DNA of 56,469 nucleotides from NCBI RefSeq assembly GCF_002573715.1, contig NZ_PDHM01000002.1:1-56469 (forward strand), written 5' to 3'. Origin of the DNA: Paenibacillus sp. EZ-K15. GTDB taxonomy: Bacteria; Bacillota; Bacilli; Paenibacillales; Paenibacillaceae. Made by a program: the position numbers and the translations under genes. A model generated the notes under the pieces. That model was not told where the DNA came from, ran no database searches, and worked only from the letters and a program-made list of their open reading frames with translations. The stretch's first letter is position 1, and each line of letters starts with the position of its first letter. Shown here in pieces: positions 37,002-47,339 of this stretch.

Positions 37002-37673
37002 ATGGCCCGGTTTCATCAACAGTTTTACGTATTTGACGCCGCCCGGCCGGTGCCGGTTGTCATTCGAAGCTACACGGAAGCGGATTTTGACGAGCTGATC
37101 TTCATTCAATCCGAGACGTTCCCGCCCCCATATCCGCCGGAGCAGTGGTGGAACAAGGAGCAGCTGAATCAGCATGTCACCTTGTTCCCTGAGGGCGCTC
37201 TGTGCGTTGAAGTGGGCGGGATGCTCGCCGGGTCGATCACCTCGCTCATTGTGGATTACGATCCACGGGAGCCTGCGCACTCCTGGGCGGAGACCACGGA
37301 TAACGGGTATATCCGGACCCATAAGCCGGACGGGAATACGCTATACATTGCCGACATTTGTGTCAGGCCGCGCTTCCGTAAGCTTGGACTCGGCAAATGG
37401 CTGATTCAGTCGCTGTATCATGTGACGGTGAATCGGGGACTGGACCGACTGCTTGGCGGCGGACGGATGCCCGGCTATCATCGGCATGCCCATGAAATGT
37501 CGGCTGCGGAGTATCTGGACGCTGTTGTCCGGGGTGATCTCAAGGATCCGGTGATTACCTTCCTGCTTCGTTGCGGCCGGACGCCCGTTGGGGTAGCGGC
37601 AGAGTATTTGGAGGATGAGGAGTCCTGCAATTACGGGGCCTTAATGGAATGGAAGAGTCCATTTAGAGGATAA
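37002..37673 (+). CDS. GNAT acetyltransferase, partner of the nitrilase
   Basis: A 223-residue acetyltransferase with the acetyl-CoA loop RPRFRKLGLGKWLIQ following the strand YIADICV. The N-terminal FPPPYPPEQWW segment and the late HRHAHEMSAAEYLDAV segment resemble the N-terminal half of YhcX-type fusion proteins. Summed with the upstream nitrilase the length (508) is close to that fusion. It is co-transcribed with that gene. Confidence 0.85.
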   Translation: MARFHQQFYVFDAARPVPVVIRSYTEADFDELIFIQSETFPPPYPPEQWWNKEQLNQHVTLFPEGALCVEVGGMLAGSITSLIVDYDPREPAHSWAETTDNGYIRTHKPDGNTLYIADICVRPRFRKLGLGKWLIQSLYHVTVNRGLDRLLGGGRMPGYHRHAHEMSAAEYLDAVVRGDLKDPVITFLLRCGRTPVGVAAEYLEDEESCNYGALMEWKSPFRG

Positions 37674-37732
37674 TCGTTTCATTTTACACCGGATATTTGA
37701 ACACGGCTTCAACCAAAGAGGAGGTTGTTTCA

Positions 37733-37921
37733 TTGGTAATTATCATTGCGTTATTATTTCTGGTAATAGGAATCCTTTTTATTGTTAAATCAAAGAAAGA
37801 TAAAAAGGATAAGAGATGGTTTATGTGGATCGGCATTTCGCTTATTATCATGACAATATTTTTTCTCGTGTTTGGTGCTTTGCAGATCATGGATGTTCAA
37901 TCTCATAAAGTGGGACATTGA
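37733..37921 (+). CDS. Small two-helix membrane protein
   Basis: A 62-residue protein with two hydrophobic helices (about residues 2-18 and 30-52) joined by a very basic loop (KSKKDKKDKR), placing the loop in the cytosol. The start is TTG at 37733, because AAAGAGGAGG ends eight bases upstream. An in-frame TTG at 37697 would include that site within the gene. I do not recognise a family. Confidence 0.7.
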   Translation: MVIIIALLFLVIGILFIVKSKKDKKDKRWFMWIGISLIIMTIFFLVFGALQIMDVQSHKVGH

Positions 37922-38009
37922 GATATCATAATTCAAGGTATATTAAGATCGAAGTTATTCCGCCAAGTATACAGATTAAATTACTTTACTAATGAGGAGG
38001 TTTCATTTA

Positions 38010-38681
38010 ATGGAATATATTCGCATTACGAGCATTGATGATCCTTTGTTCCGCAGCATGCACAATCTGATGAAGGAAGTGTTCCCTCCGGAAGAGGTGC
38101 TGGAGTTCAGTCTATGGAAGGAGCCGCTTGAAGATCCGGGCATTCGGGTATTTGTTGCCTTGCATGAGGGCGAGGTGGTCGGTACGACGGAATATCGGTA
38201 TTACGAGGACTGGAATGTAGCGATGACCGATTTTACCATTATCGGGCGTGAAGGGCTCGGGATCGGACGATTCCTGGCACAGCATCGCTTGAAGGATCTA
38301 AATCAATTGGCGGCAGCAAACGGCAAAGAGCTGCTAGGCATGTTTGCTGAGATTTACGATCCGTACCGGGTGCAGGATTATGAATTTGGCGGGGTAAAGC
38401 CGATGGACCCTTTCGTCCGTCGCGAGGTATTGTCGCATCTTGGCTACAAACGCACGGATATTGATTATGTTCATCCTTCGTGGAGCCAGGGTGGCGAAGC
38501 GGTAAGCGGCCTGGATCTCTGTTTCATGCCGGGGGACGATGCTGCTGCTGAACTTCCAGCCGAGTTGATTGTGAACTTCCTGAAACGCTACTATTCGGTG
38601 CTGCCGGAGAAACCTCAAGCTTGGGTCGATATGATGACCCAGCTGGAGGCACGGAAGATGGTATCCCTGCTGCCGTTGTAA
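38010..38681 (+). CDS. GNAT family N-acetyltransferase
   Basis: A 224-residue acetyltransferase-like protein. EGEVVGTTEYRYY and the GREGLGIGRFLAQ acetyl-CoA loop mark a GNAT domain. The C-terminal third is family-specific and unfamiliar. ATG 38010 follows GAGGAGG, so the longer reading from 37992 is not used. An inverted repeat GCCTGATTC/GAATCAGGC (38701-38727) after the stop may end the transcript, though it lacks a T-tract. Confidence 0.8.
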   Translation: MEYIRITSIDDPLFRSMHNLMKEVFPPEEVLEFSLWKEPLEDPGIRVFVALHEGEVVGTTEYRYYEDWNVAMTDFTIIGREGLGIGRFLAQHRLKDLNQLAAANGKELLGMFAEIYDPYRVQDYEFGGVKPMDPFVRREVLSHLGYKRTDIDYVHPSWSQGGEAVSGLDLCFMPGDDAAAELPAELIVNFLKRYYSVLPEKPQAWVDMMTQLEARKMVSLLPL

Positions 38682-38908
38682 CCTAAGTAGTTACGTGAAT
38701 GCCTGATTCGTTCCAGAATCAGGCTATTCCATTGTTCTTATGCACATAGTGTGTAATGTTTTGGTATTCTATATAGTAGATTAGCTAGGCCGGGCCAGGC
38801 TGAAACGTTCGATAAACGCGGGAAGAAACCCTTTGCACACGGTTTGTCTTAGTGAGTATGCGTTGTTCGGTGTTTTTTCTTCTCATTTTGCTAAAATCCT
38901 CATTTGAA

Positions 38909-38937
38909 TTGCAAGGCTATACTGGATATAGTAATAC
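38909..38937 (+). promoter_or_regulatory. Promoter of ywiB-argS
   Basis: TTGCAA (38909-38914), a 17-base spacer and TAATAC (38932-38937), about 27 bases before the ywiB start. Confidence 0.6.
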
Positions 38938-38963
38938 AATAGGTAAGGAAAAGAGGAACGTAC

Positions 38964-39389
38964 ATGAACGACCGAAAACAAGTGAGCATCCGTCTTCAAA
39001 GCCTTCACGAAGGGGAGAATACGATACAGGAGCTTCCGGCAGAGGCGTTTATTAAAGGGAATGTCTTGTATGTTCGCTATACAGAACCAGCGCTTGGACC
39101 GCATCAAGGGGAGACCCGGGCGATGCTTAAGCTGACGGAGGACGAGCTGAAGTTAATCCGTCACGGCGAGGTGGAGTCCGAGCAGTCGTTTCGATTAGGC
39201 CAACGATTGCCGGGGTATTATCGCTCCCCGTTCACTTCATTTAATCTCTCTACGTACACGCAGCGTCTGGAGCTAGCGCTTGAAGGCGTGTCCGGACGAG
39301 CAGCTTGGGCGTACGATTTATATGTGTCGGGCGAGTTATCGGGACACTTTTCTATTAGTTTGACTATTCAGGAGGCACATGAATCATGA
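38964..39389 (+). CDS. ywiB: YwiB-like DUF1934 protein
   Basis: A 141-residue beta-rich protein of the DUF1934 (YwiB) family, expected to form a calycin-like barrel. Evidence is the strand pattern, the length, and the position directly before argS as in B. subtilis. Its function is unknown. The stop overlaps the argS start (ATGA-type overlap at 39386-39389), so the two are translationally coupled. AAGAGGA precedes the ATG. Confidence 0.85.
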   Translation: MNDRKQVSIRLQSLHEGENTIQELPAEAFIKGNVLYVRYTEPALGPHQGETRAMLKLTEDELKLIRHGEVESEQSFRLGQRLPGYYRSPFTSFNLSTYTQRLELALEGVSGRAAWAYDLYVSGELSGHFSISLTIQEAHES

Positions 39390-41065
39390 CAATGAATCCA
39401 TTAGATCACATTAACGGGCTGGTTGCAGAAGCGGTGGCTGACGCTGCCGTTGCTGCAGGACTGGTTTCCCGTGAGGAATTGCCGGGCATAACCCTGGAAG
39501 TTCCCAAGGATAAGTCGCATGGCGACCTGGCTACGAACGTAGCGATGCAGTTGACACGAATCGCCAAGAAGAACCCGCGGCAAATTGCGGAGTCTATCTT
39601 GGAACATTTGGACATGGCGAAAGCTTCGATTGAAAAAGCAGAAATAGCCGGACCAGGATTCATTAATTTTACCTTGGACAAGGGGTACCTCTATCCGATC
39701 GTTGCATTGGTAGAAGAACAGGGTGACAACTACGGACGGATTGCTACGGGCGAGGGGCAAAAGGTTCAGATGGAGTTTGTTAGCGCTAATCCCACCGGAA
39801 GTCTGCACCTGGGGCATGCCCGCGGAGCGGCGGTAGGCGATGCCCTCTGCAATGTGCTTGATTTTGCAGGATACGAAGTTACGCGCGAATACTATATAAA
39901 TGATGCTGGCAATCAAGTGGTGAACCTGATCAAATCCCTCGAAGCCCGTTATTTGCAGGAGCTCGGTCAGAATGCCGAAATGCCGGAAGATGGATACCAC
40001 GGCGAAGATATCAAAGGGTTTGCCAAAGAGCTTGTAGCTGAGAAGGGCGAATCTTTGCTGTCCATGGATCCAGGCGAGAGAACGGCATTCCTTCGTCAGT
40101 TCGGACTTGAGAAGGAACTGGAGAAAATCAAACGCGATTTGAATCGATTCCGCGTTCATTTTGACGAATGGTTTAGTGAGACATCCCTGTATGAGAATGG
40201 ACTCGTGGAGAAATCCCTGGAAGAGCTGAAATCGAAGGGCGAAGCTTATGAGAAGGATGGGGCAACCTGGCTTCGTACAACCGACTATGGGGACGACAAA
40301 GACCGCGTCCTCGTGAAGAATGACGGAACCTATACTTACCTGACGCCGGATATTGCATACCACCGCAATAAATACGAGCGCGGCTATGACAAGATTCTTA
40401 ATATTTGGGGAGCCGATCACCATGGTTATATTCCACGGATGAGGGCTGCTATGGAGGCACTCGGCAATGATCCGGACAAACTGATTGTATTGATCGCCCA
40501 GATGGTCAGTCTGTTCCAGGATGGCGAGAAAGTGAAGATGTCCAAGCGTACCGGTAAAGCGGTCACGATGGAAGATCTGATGGATGAAGTCGGCGTGGAC
40601 GCAATCCGCTATTTCTTCACCATGCGCAGCATGGACTCGCACCTGGATTTCGATATGGATCTGGCGGTGTCTACGTCCAATGAGAATCCGGTCTTCTATG
40701 TGCAGTATGCCCACGCACGTATTTGCAGCGTATTCCGCCAAGCGGAGGAGCAAGGCGTTAACCTCCTGCCGCTTTCCGATGTGAACCTGAGCGTTCTTAC
40801 AACCGAGCATGAGTACGACATTTTGCGCAAAATAGGAGAGCTCCCGCAGGAAGTGTCGCTTGCTGCTGAGAACTATGCTCCGCACCGACTCATTCGGTAT
40901 GTATATGAGCTGGCTTCCTTGTTCCACAGCTACTATCGAGCCGAGCGCGTGATTACGGAGGATGCGGATCAAACTCAGGCTCGCCTGGCTTTGCTTCGAG
41001 CTGTTCGTACGGTCATCGCTAACGTGCTTCGCCTGATGGGCGTATCGGCGCCGGAACGGATGTAA
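39386..41065 (+). CDS. argS: Arginyl-tRNA synthetase
   Basis: A class I synthetase that charges tRNA-Arg, and needs the tRNA for amino acid activation. The 559-residue protein has the N-terminal Add-1 domain, the HIGH-type motif [12 protein letters not shown] preceded by SANPTGSLH, a [11 protein letters not shown] motif, and the C-terminal DALR anticodon-binding domain ([11 protein letters not shown]). Length is typical. It is second in the ywiB-argS operon and is followed by a strong terminator. No T-box leader is present. Confidence 0.97.
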   Translation: MTMNPLDHINGLVAEAVADAAVAAGLVSREELPGITLEVPKDKSHGDLATNVAMQLTRIAKKNPRQIAESILEHLDMAKASIEKAEIAGPGFINFTLDKGYLYPIVALVEEQGDNYGRIATGEGQKVQMEFVSANPTGSLHLGHARGAAVGDALCNVLDFAGYEVTREYYINDAGNQVVNLIKSLEARYLQELGQNAEMPEDGYHGEDIKGFAKELVAEKGESLLSMDPGERTAFLRQFGLEKELEKIKRDLNRFRVHFDEWFSETSLYENGLVEKSLEELKSKGEAYEKDGATWLRTTDYGDDKDRVLVKNDGTYTYLTPDIAYHRNKYERGYDKILNIWGADHHGYIPRMRAAMEALGNDPDKLIVLIAQMVSLFQDGEKVKMSKRTGKAVTMEDLMDEVGVDAIRYFFTMRSMDSHLDFDMDLAVSTSNENPVFYVQYAHARICSVFRQAEEQGVNLLPLSDVNLSVLTTEHEYDILRKIGELPQEVSLAAENYAPHRLIRYVYELASLFHSYYRAERVITEDADQTQARLALLRAVRTVIANVLRLMGVSAPERM

Positions 41066-41088
41066 TGGAATTTGCTTTAATATGTGAC

Positions 41089-41124
41089 AACAGCCGTCTT
41101 TCCGAGGAAAGGCGGCTGTTTTTA
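41089..41124 (+). terminator. argS terminator
   Basis: ACAGCCGTCTTTCC pairs with GGAAAGGCGGCTGT over two bases and ends in five T. Confidence 0.88.
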
Positions 41125-41166
41125 ATTTATAAACGGACGTTCTTTTATAGTTGTTGAAGAATCAGT

Positions 41167-42315
41167 TTATAATTTCATGCCCTCGCGCAAAAATTTCAAG
41201 GCATTTACCTCTCCATCGGAGACGCTGTGTCCTTTTTTGAGCTTTAGGGGAGAGGAGGTGCGTCGCAGCAGGGCCTTAAGGGTAGCCGTTTTTTTCAGGT
41301 CAGGCTTTTGCGCAAGCAGCAGGGCAATCGCTCCGCTGACGTGTGAAGTCGCCATGGAGGTGCCACTCATCTCGTGGTATTTTCCTTGCAGCCACGCGGA
41401 CACGATTTTATCTCCAGGTGCATAAATATCGACAAATTGTCCACGATTGCTAAAGGAAGGGATCTTCCGACTGCGGTCGGTAGCTCCGACGGATATGGTT
41501 TGAGGATAACGGGCAGGATAGTCCGCGGTACGGCGTTTACCGTCATTGCCGGAGGAGGCAACAATAATGACGCCTGCTTGGTTGGCCTTGCCTACAATAT
41601 CCAGCAGCGTACGGCTTCGGGTCTGCATACCGAAACTCATATTAATGATATCGATCTCGGCTCGTACGCACCAGTCGATGGCCAGAATGATATCCGACAC
41701 AAAGGCGGATCCGTTATGATCAAAGGCTTTGACTGGATACACTACAGATCTTGGAGCAACGCCAATCATTCCCTGCGTGCTGTTCGCAGCAGCGATGGTA
41801 CCCGAAATATGTGTTCCGTGCCCATTGTCATCATATGGCGGTAGGTTTCGGTGGACGAGGTTAACCCCTCGAGTCAGCGAATACTTCAGATCGGGGTGAG
41901 CAAAATCCACCCCCGTGTCGATAACGGCAATCTTCACGCGGTGTCCTGTCGAGATAGACCAGGCTTGAGGGGCTTTAATTTGCTTGATACCCCATGGGAT
42001 TCCGGTTAGCGTTCCAATTGTCCCTTGTGTGGCTTGGATATGAACCTGGTCATCCTCTTCAACCATCAGTTCATTCCGAAACTCCGCTTCAAACTTCGCG
42101 GTTTGGGGAGCTGGAGCGATGATGGTTTGGGTAAGCGGCGAACAGCTGACTAAACTCCGGAAACGCCTTTCCCCGACAAGTCGATTCCATTCGCGGATAC
42201 ATTCTTGGTACAGCTGAGGGTCATGAAACGTAAGGAGCCGCCGGTTCATTTCCCGGACGTTCCGCATAGGGTTCGTCTCTGTAAGTAGTGATTGCATGAT
42301 CCGGGTGTAATCCAT
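41167..42315 (-). CDS. S8 subtilisin-family protease without signal peptide
   Basis: A 382-residue subtilase. Asp in AVIDTGVDFAHPD, His in DDNGHGTHISGT and Ser in SGTSMATSHVSGA form the triad, with the oxyanion Asn in ASSGNDG. The first 110 residues are a hydrophilic leader with no export signal, so the enzyme is intracellular or exported by another route. Family relatives in spore formers include intracellular serine proteases. ATG 42315 is ten bases from AAGGGAG. A TTG at 42324 is too close. Confidence 0.9.
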   Translation of the reverse strand: MDYTRIMQSLLTETNPMRNVREMNRRLLTFHDPQLYQECIREWNRLVGERRFRSLVSCSPLTQTIIAPAPQTAKFEAEFRNELMVEEDDQVHIQATQGTIGTLTGIPWGIKQIKAPQAWSISTGHRVKIAVIDTGVDFAHPDLKYSLTRGVNLVHRNLPPYDDNGHGTHISGTIAAANSTQGMIGVAPRSVVYPVKAFDHNGSAFVSDIILAIDWCVRAEIDIINMSFGMQTRSRTLLDIVGKANQAGVIIVASSGNDGKRRTADYPARYPQTISVGATDRSRKIPSFSNRGQFVDIYAPGDKIVSAWLQGKYHEMSGTSMATSHVSGAIALLLAQKPDLKKTATLKALLRRTSSPLKLKKGHSVSDGEVNALKFLREGMKL

Positions 42316-42411
42316 ATGTGGCAATCTCCCTTCTCGATGAACCGTTGCTTCAGTATTGTATGAACCGGGGAGAGTGCCCGAATGGGATGTTGCCCTTTTT
42401 CCGGGAAATAG

Positions 42412-42553
42412 GCCCTGTTTACCGTGTCAAAGCAGCAGGGCTAACATAAGATACATGAAGAGAACATCAAGGTTCTCTTATCTAATCCCGTAAGGAGTCG
42501 ATCCTTGGGGCGGGTACAGTCAGAAGACGGGGACAATTGTCTCCGTCTTTTTC
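42412..42553 (+). ncRNA. Candidate small RNA or leader with orphan terminator
   Basis: Four successive hairpins: GCCCTG/CAGGGC (42412-42441), AAGAGAAC/GTTCTCTT (42458-42479), CCCG-AAGGA/TCCTT-CGGG (42487-42514), and an intrinsic terminator AAGACGG...CCGTCTT with T-tail (42524-42553). No open frame with a ribosome site lies here. The nearest plus-strand gene, argS, already has its own terminator 1.3 kb upstream, and the intervening gene is on the minus strand. The terminator therefore implies a separate short transcript or a prematurely ended rpoE leader. I could not place a promoter. Confidence 0.5.
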
Positions 42554-42682
42554 CTTTTTGGTATCTGATGGGTAATGGTGCATAAAAACTTGATTTTTAT
42601 TTCCAAATAGGTTTTACTTAGTTTTGATAATGGATATGTTGAGGGTATAACGTGAAGATTGTGTGAGAGGAAGTGTGCGTTA

Positions 42683-43249
42683 GTGAGTAATCCGCTCAAT
42701 TTAAAGATCGATCCGGAGAAGATTCAGGAAATCCCAATGGTTGACCTGGCTTTTATGGTTCTGAAGGCGGCAAATACGCCGTATTATTACCGTGACCTTA
42801 TGAATGAGGTGGCCAAGCTTCGTGGCTTTACGGAAAAGGAAATTAACGAAACGATTGCCCAGTTATATACCGAGATCAATATAGACGGACGTTTCGCATG
42901 TGTAGGAACGAATCTGTGGGGACTAAAGCGCTGGTATCCGCTGGAGAAGTCCGAAGATCCGATTGCGAACGCCAAGCGTCCGCGGATCATCAACGATGAA
43001 GATGATGATGACGATGACTTCACCGATGAAGAGGAGACTTACAGCGGTGACGATGCCGAGGAGGATTTCGACAGCATCGATGACGAAGATGATGATCACG
43101 ATGATCTCTTCCCGGATGATGACGATGCCGAGGACGATGTAGACGAAGAGGTTGTTCTGGATGATGACGAATTGGATGACGAGGATTCGGAATCCGAAGA
43201 GGAAGATGATCTGGAAGAGGAAGCCTTTGAGGAAGACGATAAGGATTAA
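42683..43249 (+). CDS. rpoE: DNA-directed RNA polymerase delta subunit
   Basis: The Gram-positive delta subunit, which binds RNA polymerase and speeds its recycling. The 188-residue protein has an N-terminal HARE-HTH domain (about residues 5-90, ending with NIDGRFACVG and WGLKRWYP) and an extremely acidic C-terminal tail of about 90 residues made almost wholly of Asp and Glu. The GTG at 42683 follows AGAGGAAG. pyrG downstream is the usual Bacillales order. Confidence 0.94.
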   Translation: MSNPLNLKIDPEKIQEIPMVDLAFMVLKAANTPYYYRDLMNEVAKLRGFTEKEINETIAQLYTEINIDGRFACVGTNLWGLKRWYPLEKSEDPIANAKRPRIINDEDDDDDDFTDEEETYSGDDAEEDFDSIDDEDDDHDDLFPDDDDAEDDVDEEVVLDDDELDDEDSESEEEDDLEEEAFEEDDKD

Positions 43250-43275
43250 TCCGTCATACAGCAGGGTCTTTAGGA

Positions 43276-43362
43276 CTTGTCTGCGCTGATAATGACTGTG
43301 TTTTACAGTGTCAGCCAATTGGGCAATTTTGAGGTTGCTTCTTCTCTTGACAAGCAGACAAG
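43276..43362 (+). ncRNA. Three-way-junction-like RNA element after rpoE
   Basis: A perfect 9-base outer stem CTTGTCTGC (43276-43284) with GCAGACAAG (43354-43362) encloses a second helix GCTGA/TCAGC (43285-43289, 43311-43315) capped by ACTGT-GTTTT-ACAGT. A smaller AATT/AATT hairpin follows. No riboswitch class I know matches. It is in the rpoE 3' region ahead of that transcript's terminator. Confidence 0.4.
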
Positions 43363-43417
43363 GCACAGAGTAAACTATTGCTTGGGCTTATGATTGTGGA
43401 TTAAATATGTTTAATAT

Positions 43418-43454
43418 AAAAGTGCCCCGTTATTTATTCGGGGTCACTTTTTTT
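43418..43454 (+). terminator. rpoE terminator
   Basis: AAAGTGCCCCG pairs with CGGGGTCACTTT (one bulge) and ends in seven T. A 73-codon frame beginning inside it (43407-43628) has no ribosome site. From 43455 to 43719 I see nothing further. Confidence 0.85.
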
Positions 43455-43719
43455 GTTTTTAAGGCTCAGAAAGTGGAAACGACGCTAGCTTCTGAACCTA
43501 ATAACGCTAGAGAAACTACCTTATCAAAAGCAGTCTGTCTTCTGGAAGTTTGTCGATGGACATTTTTTCTTCGGGCTGTGGAAGCATCCTTCTTGTGTGG
43601 ACTGGACTTTCATGGTTTCTTGCAGTGAATATTCCAAGTTGTTTAAGATGAGGTATGGGAACCGCTCGTCTTGAAGCCTCATAACGTATGCCGGGTTAAG
43701 CGGCTCGATATGAGGATCA

Positions 43720-43748
43720 TTTAAGCTTCAATATATGCGGTTTGTAAT
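43720..43748 (+). promoter_or_regulatory. Probable pyrG promoter
   Basis: TTTAAG (43720-43725), a 17-base spacer and TGTAAT (43743-43748). The expected start near 43755 lacks the GGG run used by B. subtilis pyrG for CTP-sensitive G stuttering. Confidence 0.5.
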
Positions 43749-43761
43749 AGGTCGGAGGTCA

Positions 43762-43798
43762 GCTCGCTCACCATTTTTGGAAGCGAGCGATGCTTTTT
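43762..43798 (+). terminator. Possible attenuator in the pyrG leader
   Basis: GCTCGCT pairs with AGCGAGC over a 13-base loop, and a T-tract begins five bases after the stem. It lies within ten bases of the predicted pyrG transcription start, the place where a CTP-responsive attenuator sits in B. subtilis. The offset T-tract makes it a weak terminator as drawn. Confidence 0.4.
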
Positions 43799-43858
43799 GT
43801 TGGTCCCTCTGATGAATCAGGGGAAAACGGGTTAGGATAAACATCATATGTCGCCTGA

Positions 43859-45493
<1,635 letters not shown>

Positions 45494-45497
45494 TGGG

Positions 45498-45526
45498 AAG
45501 AGCCTCTTTTGAAGAGGCTCTTTTTT
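45498..45526 (+). terminator. pyrG terminator
   Basis: AAGAGCCTCT pairs with AGAGGCTCTT over a 4-base loop, with a six-T tail. Confidence 0.9.
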
Positions 45527-45650
45527 GCGTATAAAGCCGTTGTCATAATTGTGGACAGGGTAAGCCGAATGTTCAGATCGGATGTCCGGAGCTGTCGCTT
45601 TCGGATACAACAAATTCATACATCTTTTTTTCTTACTTTTTTTAGGACAG

Positions 45651-45679
45651 GAAGGAATTCGACATCTACAGGCGAATAC
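45651..45679 (+). promoter_or_regulatory. sigma-H promoter of spo0F with a Spo0A half-site
   Basis: GAAGGAATT (45651-45659), exactly 11 bases, then GGCGAATAC (45671-45679) fit the sigma-H consensus RnAGGAwwW-N11/12-RnnGAATww with one weak end base. The Spo0A-box core TGTCGAA lies on the minus strand at 45658-45664, overlapping the -35 edge and spacer. B. subtilis spo0F is likewise controlled by sigma-H and Spo0A. Confidence 0.65.
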
Positions 45680-45766
45680 AAATAATGGTCGGTTTATGGG
45701 AAAGTTAGGAACTTTCGAGTTTGCATATACTCATTGTACGATTTAAGTATCGGGGAGGTTGAAGGG

Positions 45767-46159
45767 ATGAGCAAAGAAAGCAAACACAAAGTGCTGATTG
45801 TGGATGACCAGAATGGTATCCGCATCCTGCTTGTAGAAGTGTTCAGCAGTGAAGGATATGAGACGTTTCAAGCGGCGAATGGCAAGGCTGCACTTGAAAT
45901 TGTGAAGATGCATGCCCCGGATTTGGTGCTGCTGGATATGAAAATTCCTGGAATGGACGGGCTTGAGATTTTGAAGCATATTAAACAGATGAATCCGGAC
46001 ATTAAGGTGATCATGATGACTGCCTATGGAGAGCTTGACATGATCAAGGAAGCAACCGATCTTGGTGCGTTGATGCATTTTACCAAACCCTTTGATATTG
46101 ATGAGATGCGGCAAGCCGTCAATATGCAGCTGAAAGGGACCGCCAATAATATCGGTTGA
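45767..46159 (+). CDS. spo0F: Sporulation phosphorelay response regulator Spo0F
   Basis: A single-domain receiver that accepts phosphate from sporulation kinases and passes it to Spo0B. The 130-residue protein has the acidic pocket Asp13-Asp14, phospho-acceptor Asp57 in [12 protein letters not shown], the switch threonine in MMTAYGE and the invariant Lys in FTKPF. There is no output domain. ATG 45767 follows GGGGAGG at eight bases. The fba gene downstream repeats the B. subtilis order. Confidence 0.95.
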   Translation: MSKESKHKVLIVDDQNGIRILLVEVFSSEGYETFQAANGKAALEIVKMHAPDLVLLDMKIPGMDGLEILKHIKQMNPDIKVIMMTAYGELDMIKEATDLGALMHFTKPFDIDEMRQAVNMQLKGTANNIG

Positions 46160-46164
46160 ATGAT

Positions 46165-46197
46165 GAATTCTGCTCAAAGGGCGGAATTCTTTTTTTT
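46165..46197 (+). terminator. spo0F terminator
   Basis: GAATTC-GC pairs with GC-GAATTC (one offset base) and is followed by eight T. Confidence 0.85.
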
Positions 46198-46240
46198 GCC
46201 AGAATGTGAGGTCCTTCGCAGCATTTTAGGAAATGCTTGT

Positions 46241-46269
46241 TTAGTATTTATGACGCGATGTGGTATAAT
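46241..46269 (+). promoter_or_regulatory. fba promoter (extended -10)
   Basis: TGGTATAAT at 46261-46269 is a perfect extended -10. A poor -35 (TTAGTA, 46241-46246) lies at 17 bases. Confidence 0.65.
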
Positions 46270-46333
46270 AAGTCCGTGTGTTATATCGGCTAAAAACCAT
46301 AGACAAACTAAGCATCTATAGGAGGATGAAACC

Positions 46334-47188
46334 ATGCCATTAGTATCAATGACAGACATGCTGAACAAAGCACTCGAAGGTAAATATGCTGTTGGTCAAT
46401 ACAACATCAATAACCTGGAGTGGACATATGCGATTCTTGAAGCGGCTGAGCAAGAGAAATCACCGGTAATTCTTGGTGTTTCCGAAGGCGCAGCTCGTTA
46501 TATGGGTGGATTCAGCACCGTCGTACACATGGTAAAAGGTTTGATGGAGGACCTGAAAGTTACAGTTCCTGTTGCCATTCACCTTGACCACGGTTCAAGT
46601 GTTGAGAAATGTAAAGAAGCAATCGATGCAGGATTCACTTCGGTTATGATCGATGATTCCCACAGCCCGATTGAGACGAATATTGCAACAACGAAACAAG
46701 TCGTTGAGTATGCTCATGCCAAAGGCGTTTCCGTTGAAGCTGAAGTCGGCATGGTCGGCGGACAAGAAGATGACGTCATCGGTGATGTAATGTACGCGAA
46801 GCTTGACGATTGCGTTCGCATCGTGAACGAAACAGGCATCGACACATTGGCACCTGCGCTTGGTTCTGTTCATGGTCCTTACAAAGGCGAACCAAACCTT
46901 GGTTTCAAAGAGATGGAAGAGATTCGCAATGCTGTGAAACTTCCGTTGGTGCTTCATGGTGGTACAGGCATCCCGACGCATGACATTAAGAAAGCTATCT
47001 CCTTGGGTACTTCCAAAATCAACGTGAACACCGAGAACCAAATTTCGTTCTCTAAAGTTGTTCGTGAAGTGCTTGCTGCTAAACCAGAAGCTTACGATCC
47101 ACGCACATTCCTGAAACCAGGCCGTGAGGCAATCAAGGAAACTGTGGTTGGCAAAATCCGTGAGTTTGGTTCCAACAATCAAGCTTAA
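46334..47188 (+). CDS. fba: Class II fructose-1,6-bisphosphate aldolase
   Basis: A zinc-dependent aldolase of glycolysis and gluconeogenesis. The 284-residue protein shows the metal-binding HLDHGSS, the [10 protein letters not shown] segment, HGPYKGEP and HGGTGIP loops of class II enzymes, and NVNTENQ for phosphate binding. Length and order (spo0F-fba-murA) match B. subtilis fbaA, although the tal gene found there is missing here. RBS AGGAGG precedes the ATG. Confidence 0.96.
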   Translation: MPLVSMTDMLNKALEGKYAVGQYNINNLEWTYAILEAAEQEKSPVILGVSEGAARYMGGFSTVVHMVKGLMEDLKVTVPVAIHLDHGSSVEKCKEAIDAGFTSVMIDDSHSPIETNIATTKQVVEYAHAKGVSVEAEVGMVGGQEDDVIGDVMYAKLDDCVRIVNETGIDTLAPALGSVHGPYKGEPNLGFKEMEEIRNAVKLPLVLHGGTGIPTHDIKKAISLGTSKINVNTENQISFSKVVREVLAAKPEAYDPRTFLKPGREAIKETVVGKIREFGSNNQA

Positions 47189-47269
47189 TAAAGTCGTTTG
47201 TAGTCCTAATGGCCACAACATGATGATTGGAATCACCTAAGATATTTAGGCTGTCTTATGCTGTATACA

Positions 47270-47314
47270 ATGAAATGGAAAGCACACCGCATAGCCGGTG
47301 TTTTTCCATTTCAT
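47270..47314 (+). terminator. fba terminator
   Basis: An inner ACACCG/CGGTGT stem with TTTTT is nested in ATGAAATGGAAA/TTTCCATTTCAT. Confidence 0.8.
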
Positions 47315-47339
47315 TTATTAAGTATCAAAAGTACAAGCG

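Noticed and set aside
43407..43628. 73-codon frame between rpoE and pyrG
   Set aside because: It starts inside the rpoE terminator and lacks a ribosome site.
45721..45749. sigma-A promoter directly ahead of spo0F (TTGCAT, 17, TAAGTA)
   Set aside because: Its transcript would begin inside the ribosome site, so it could not be translated well. The sigma-H match upstream is better.
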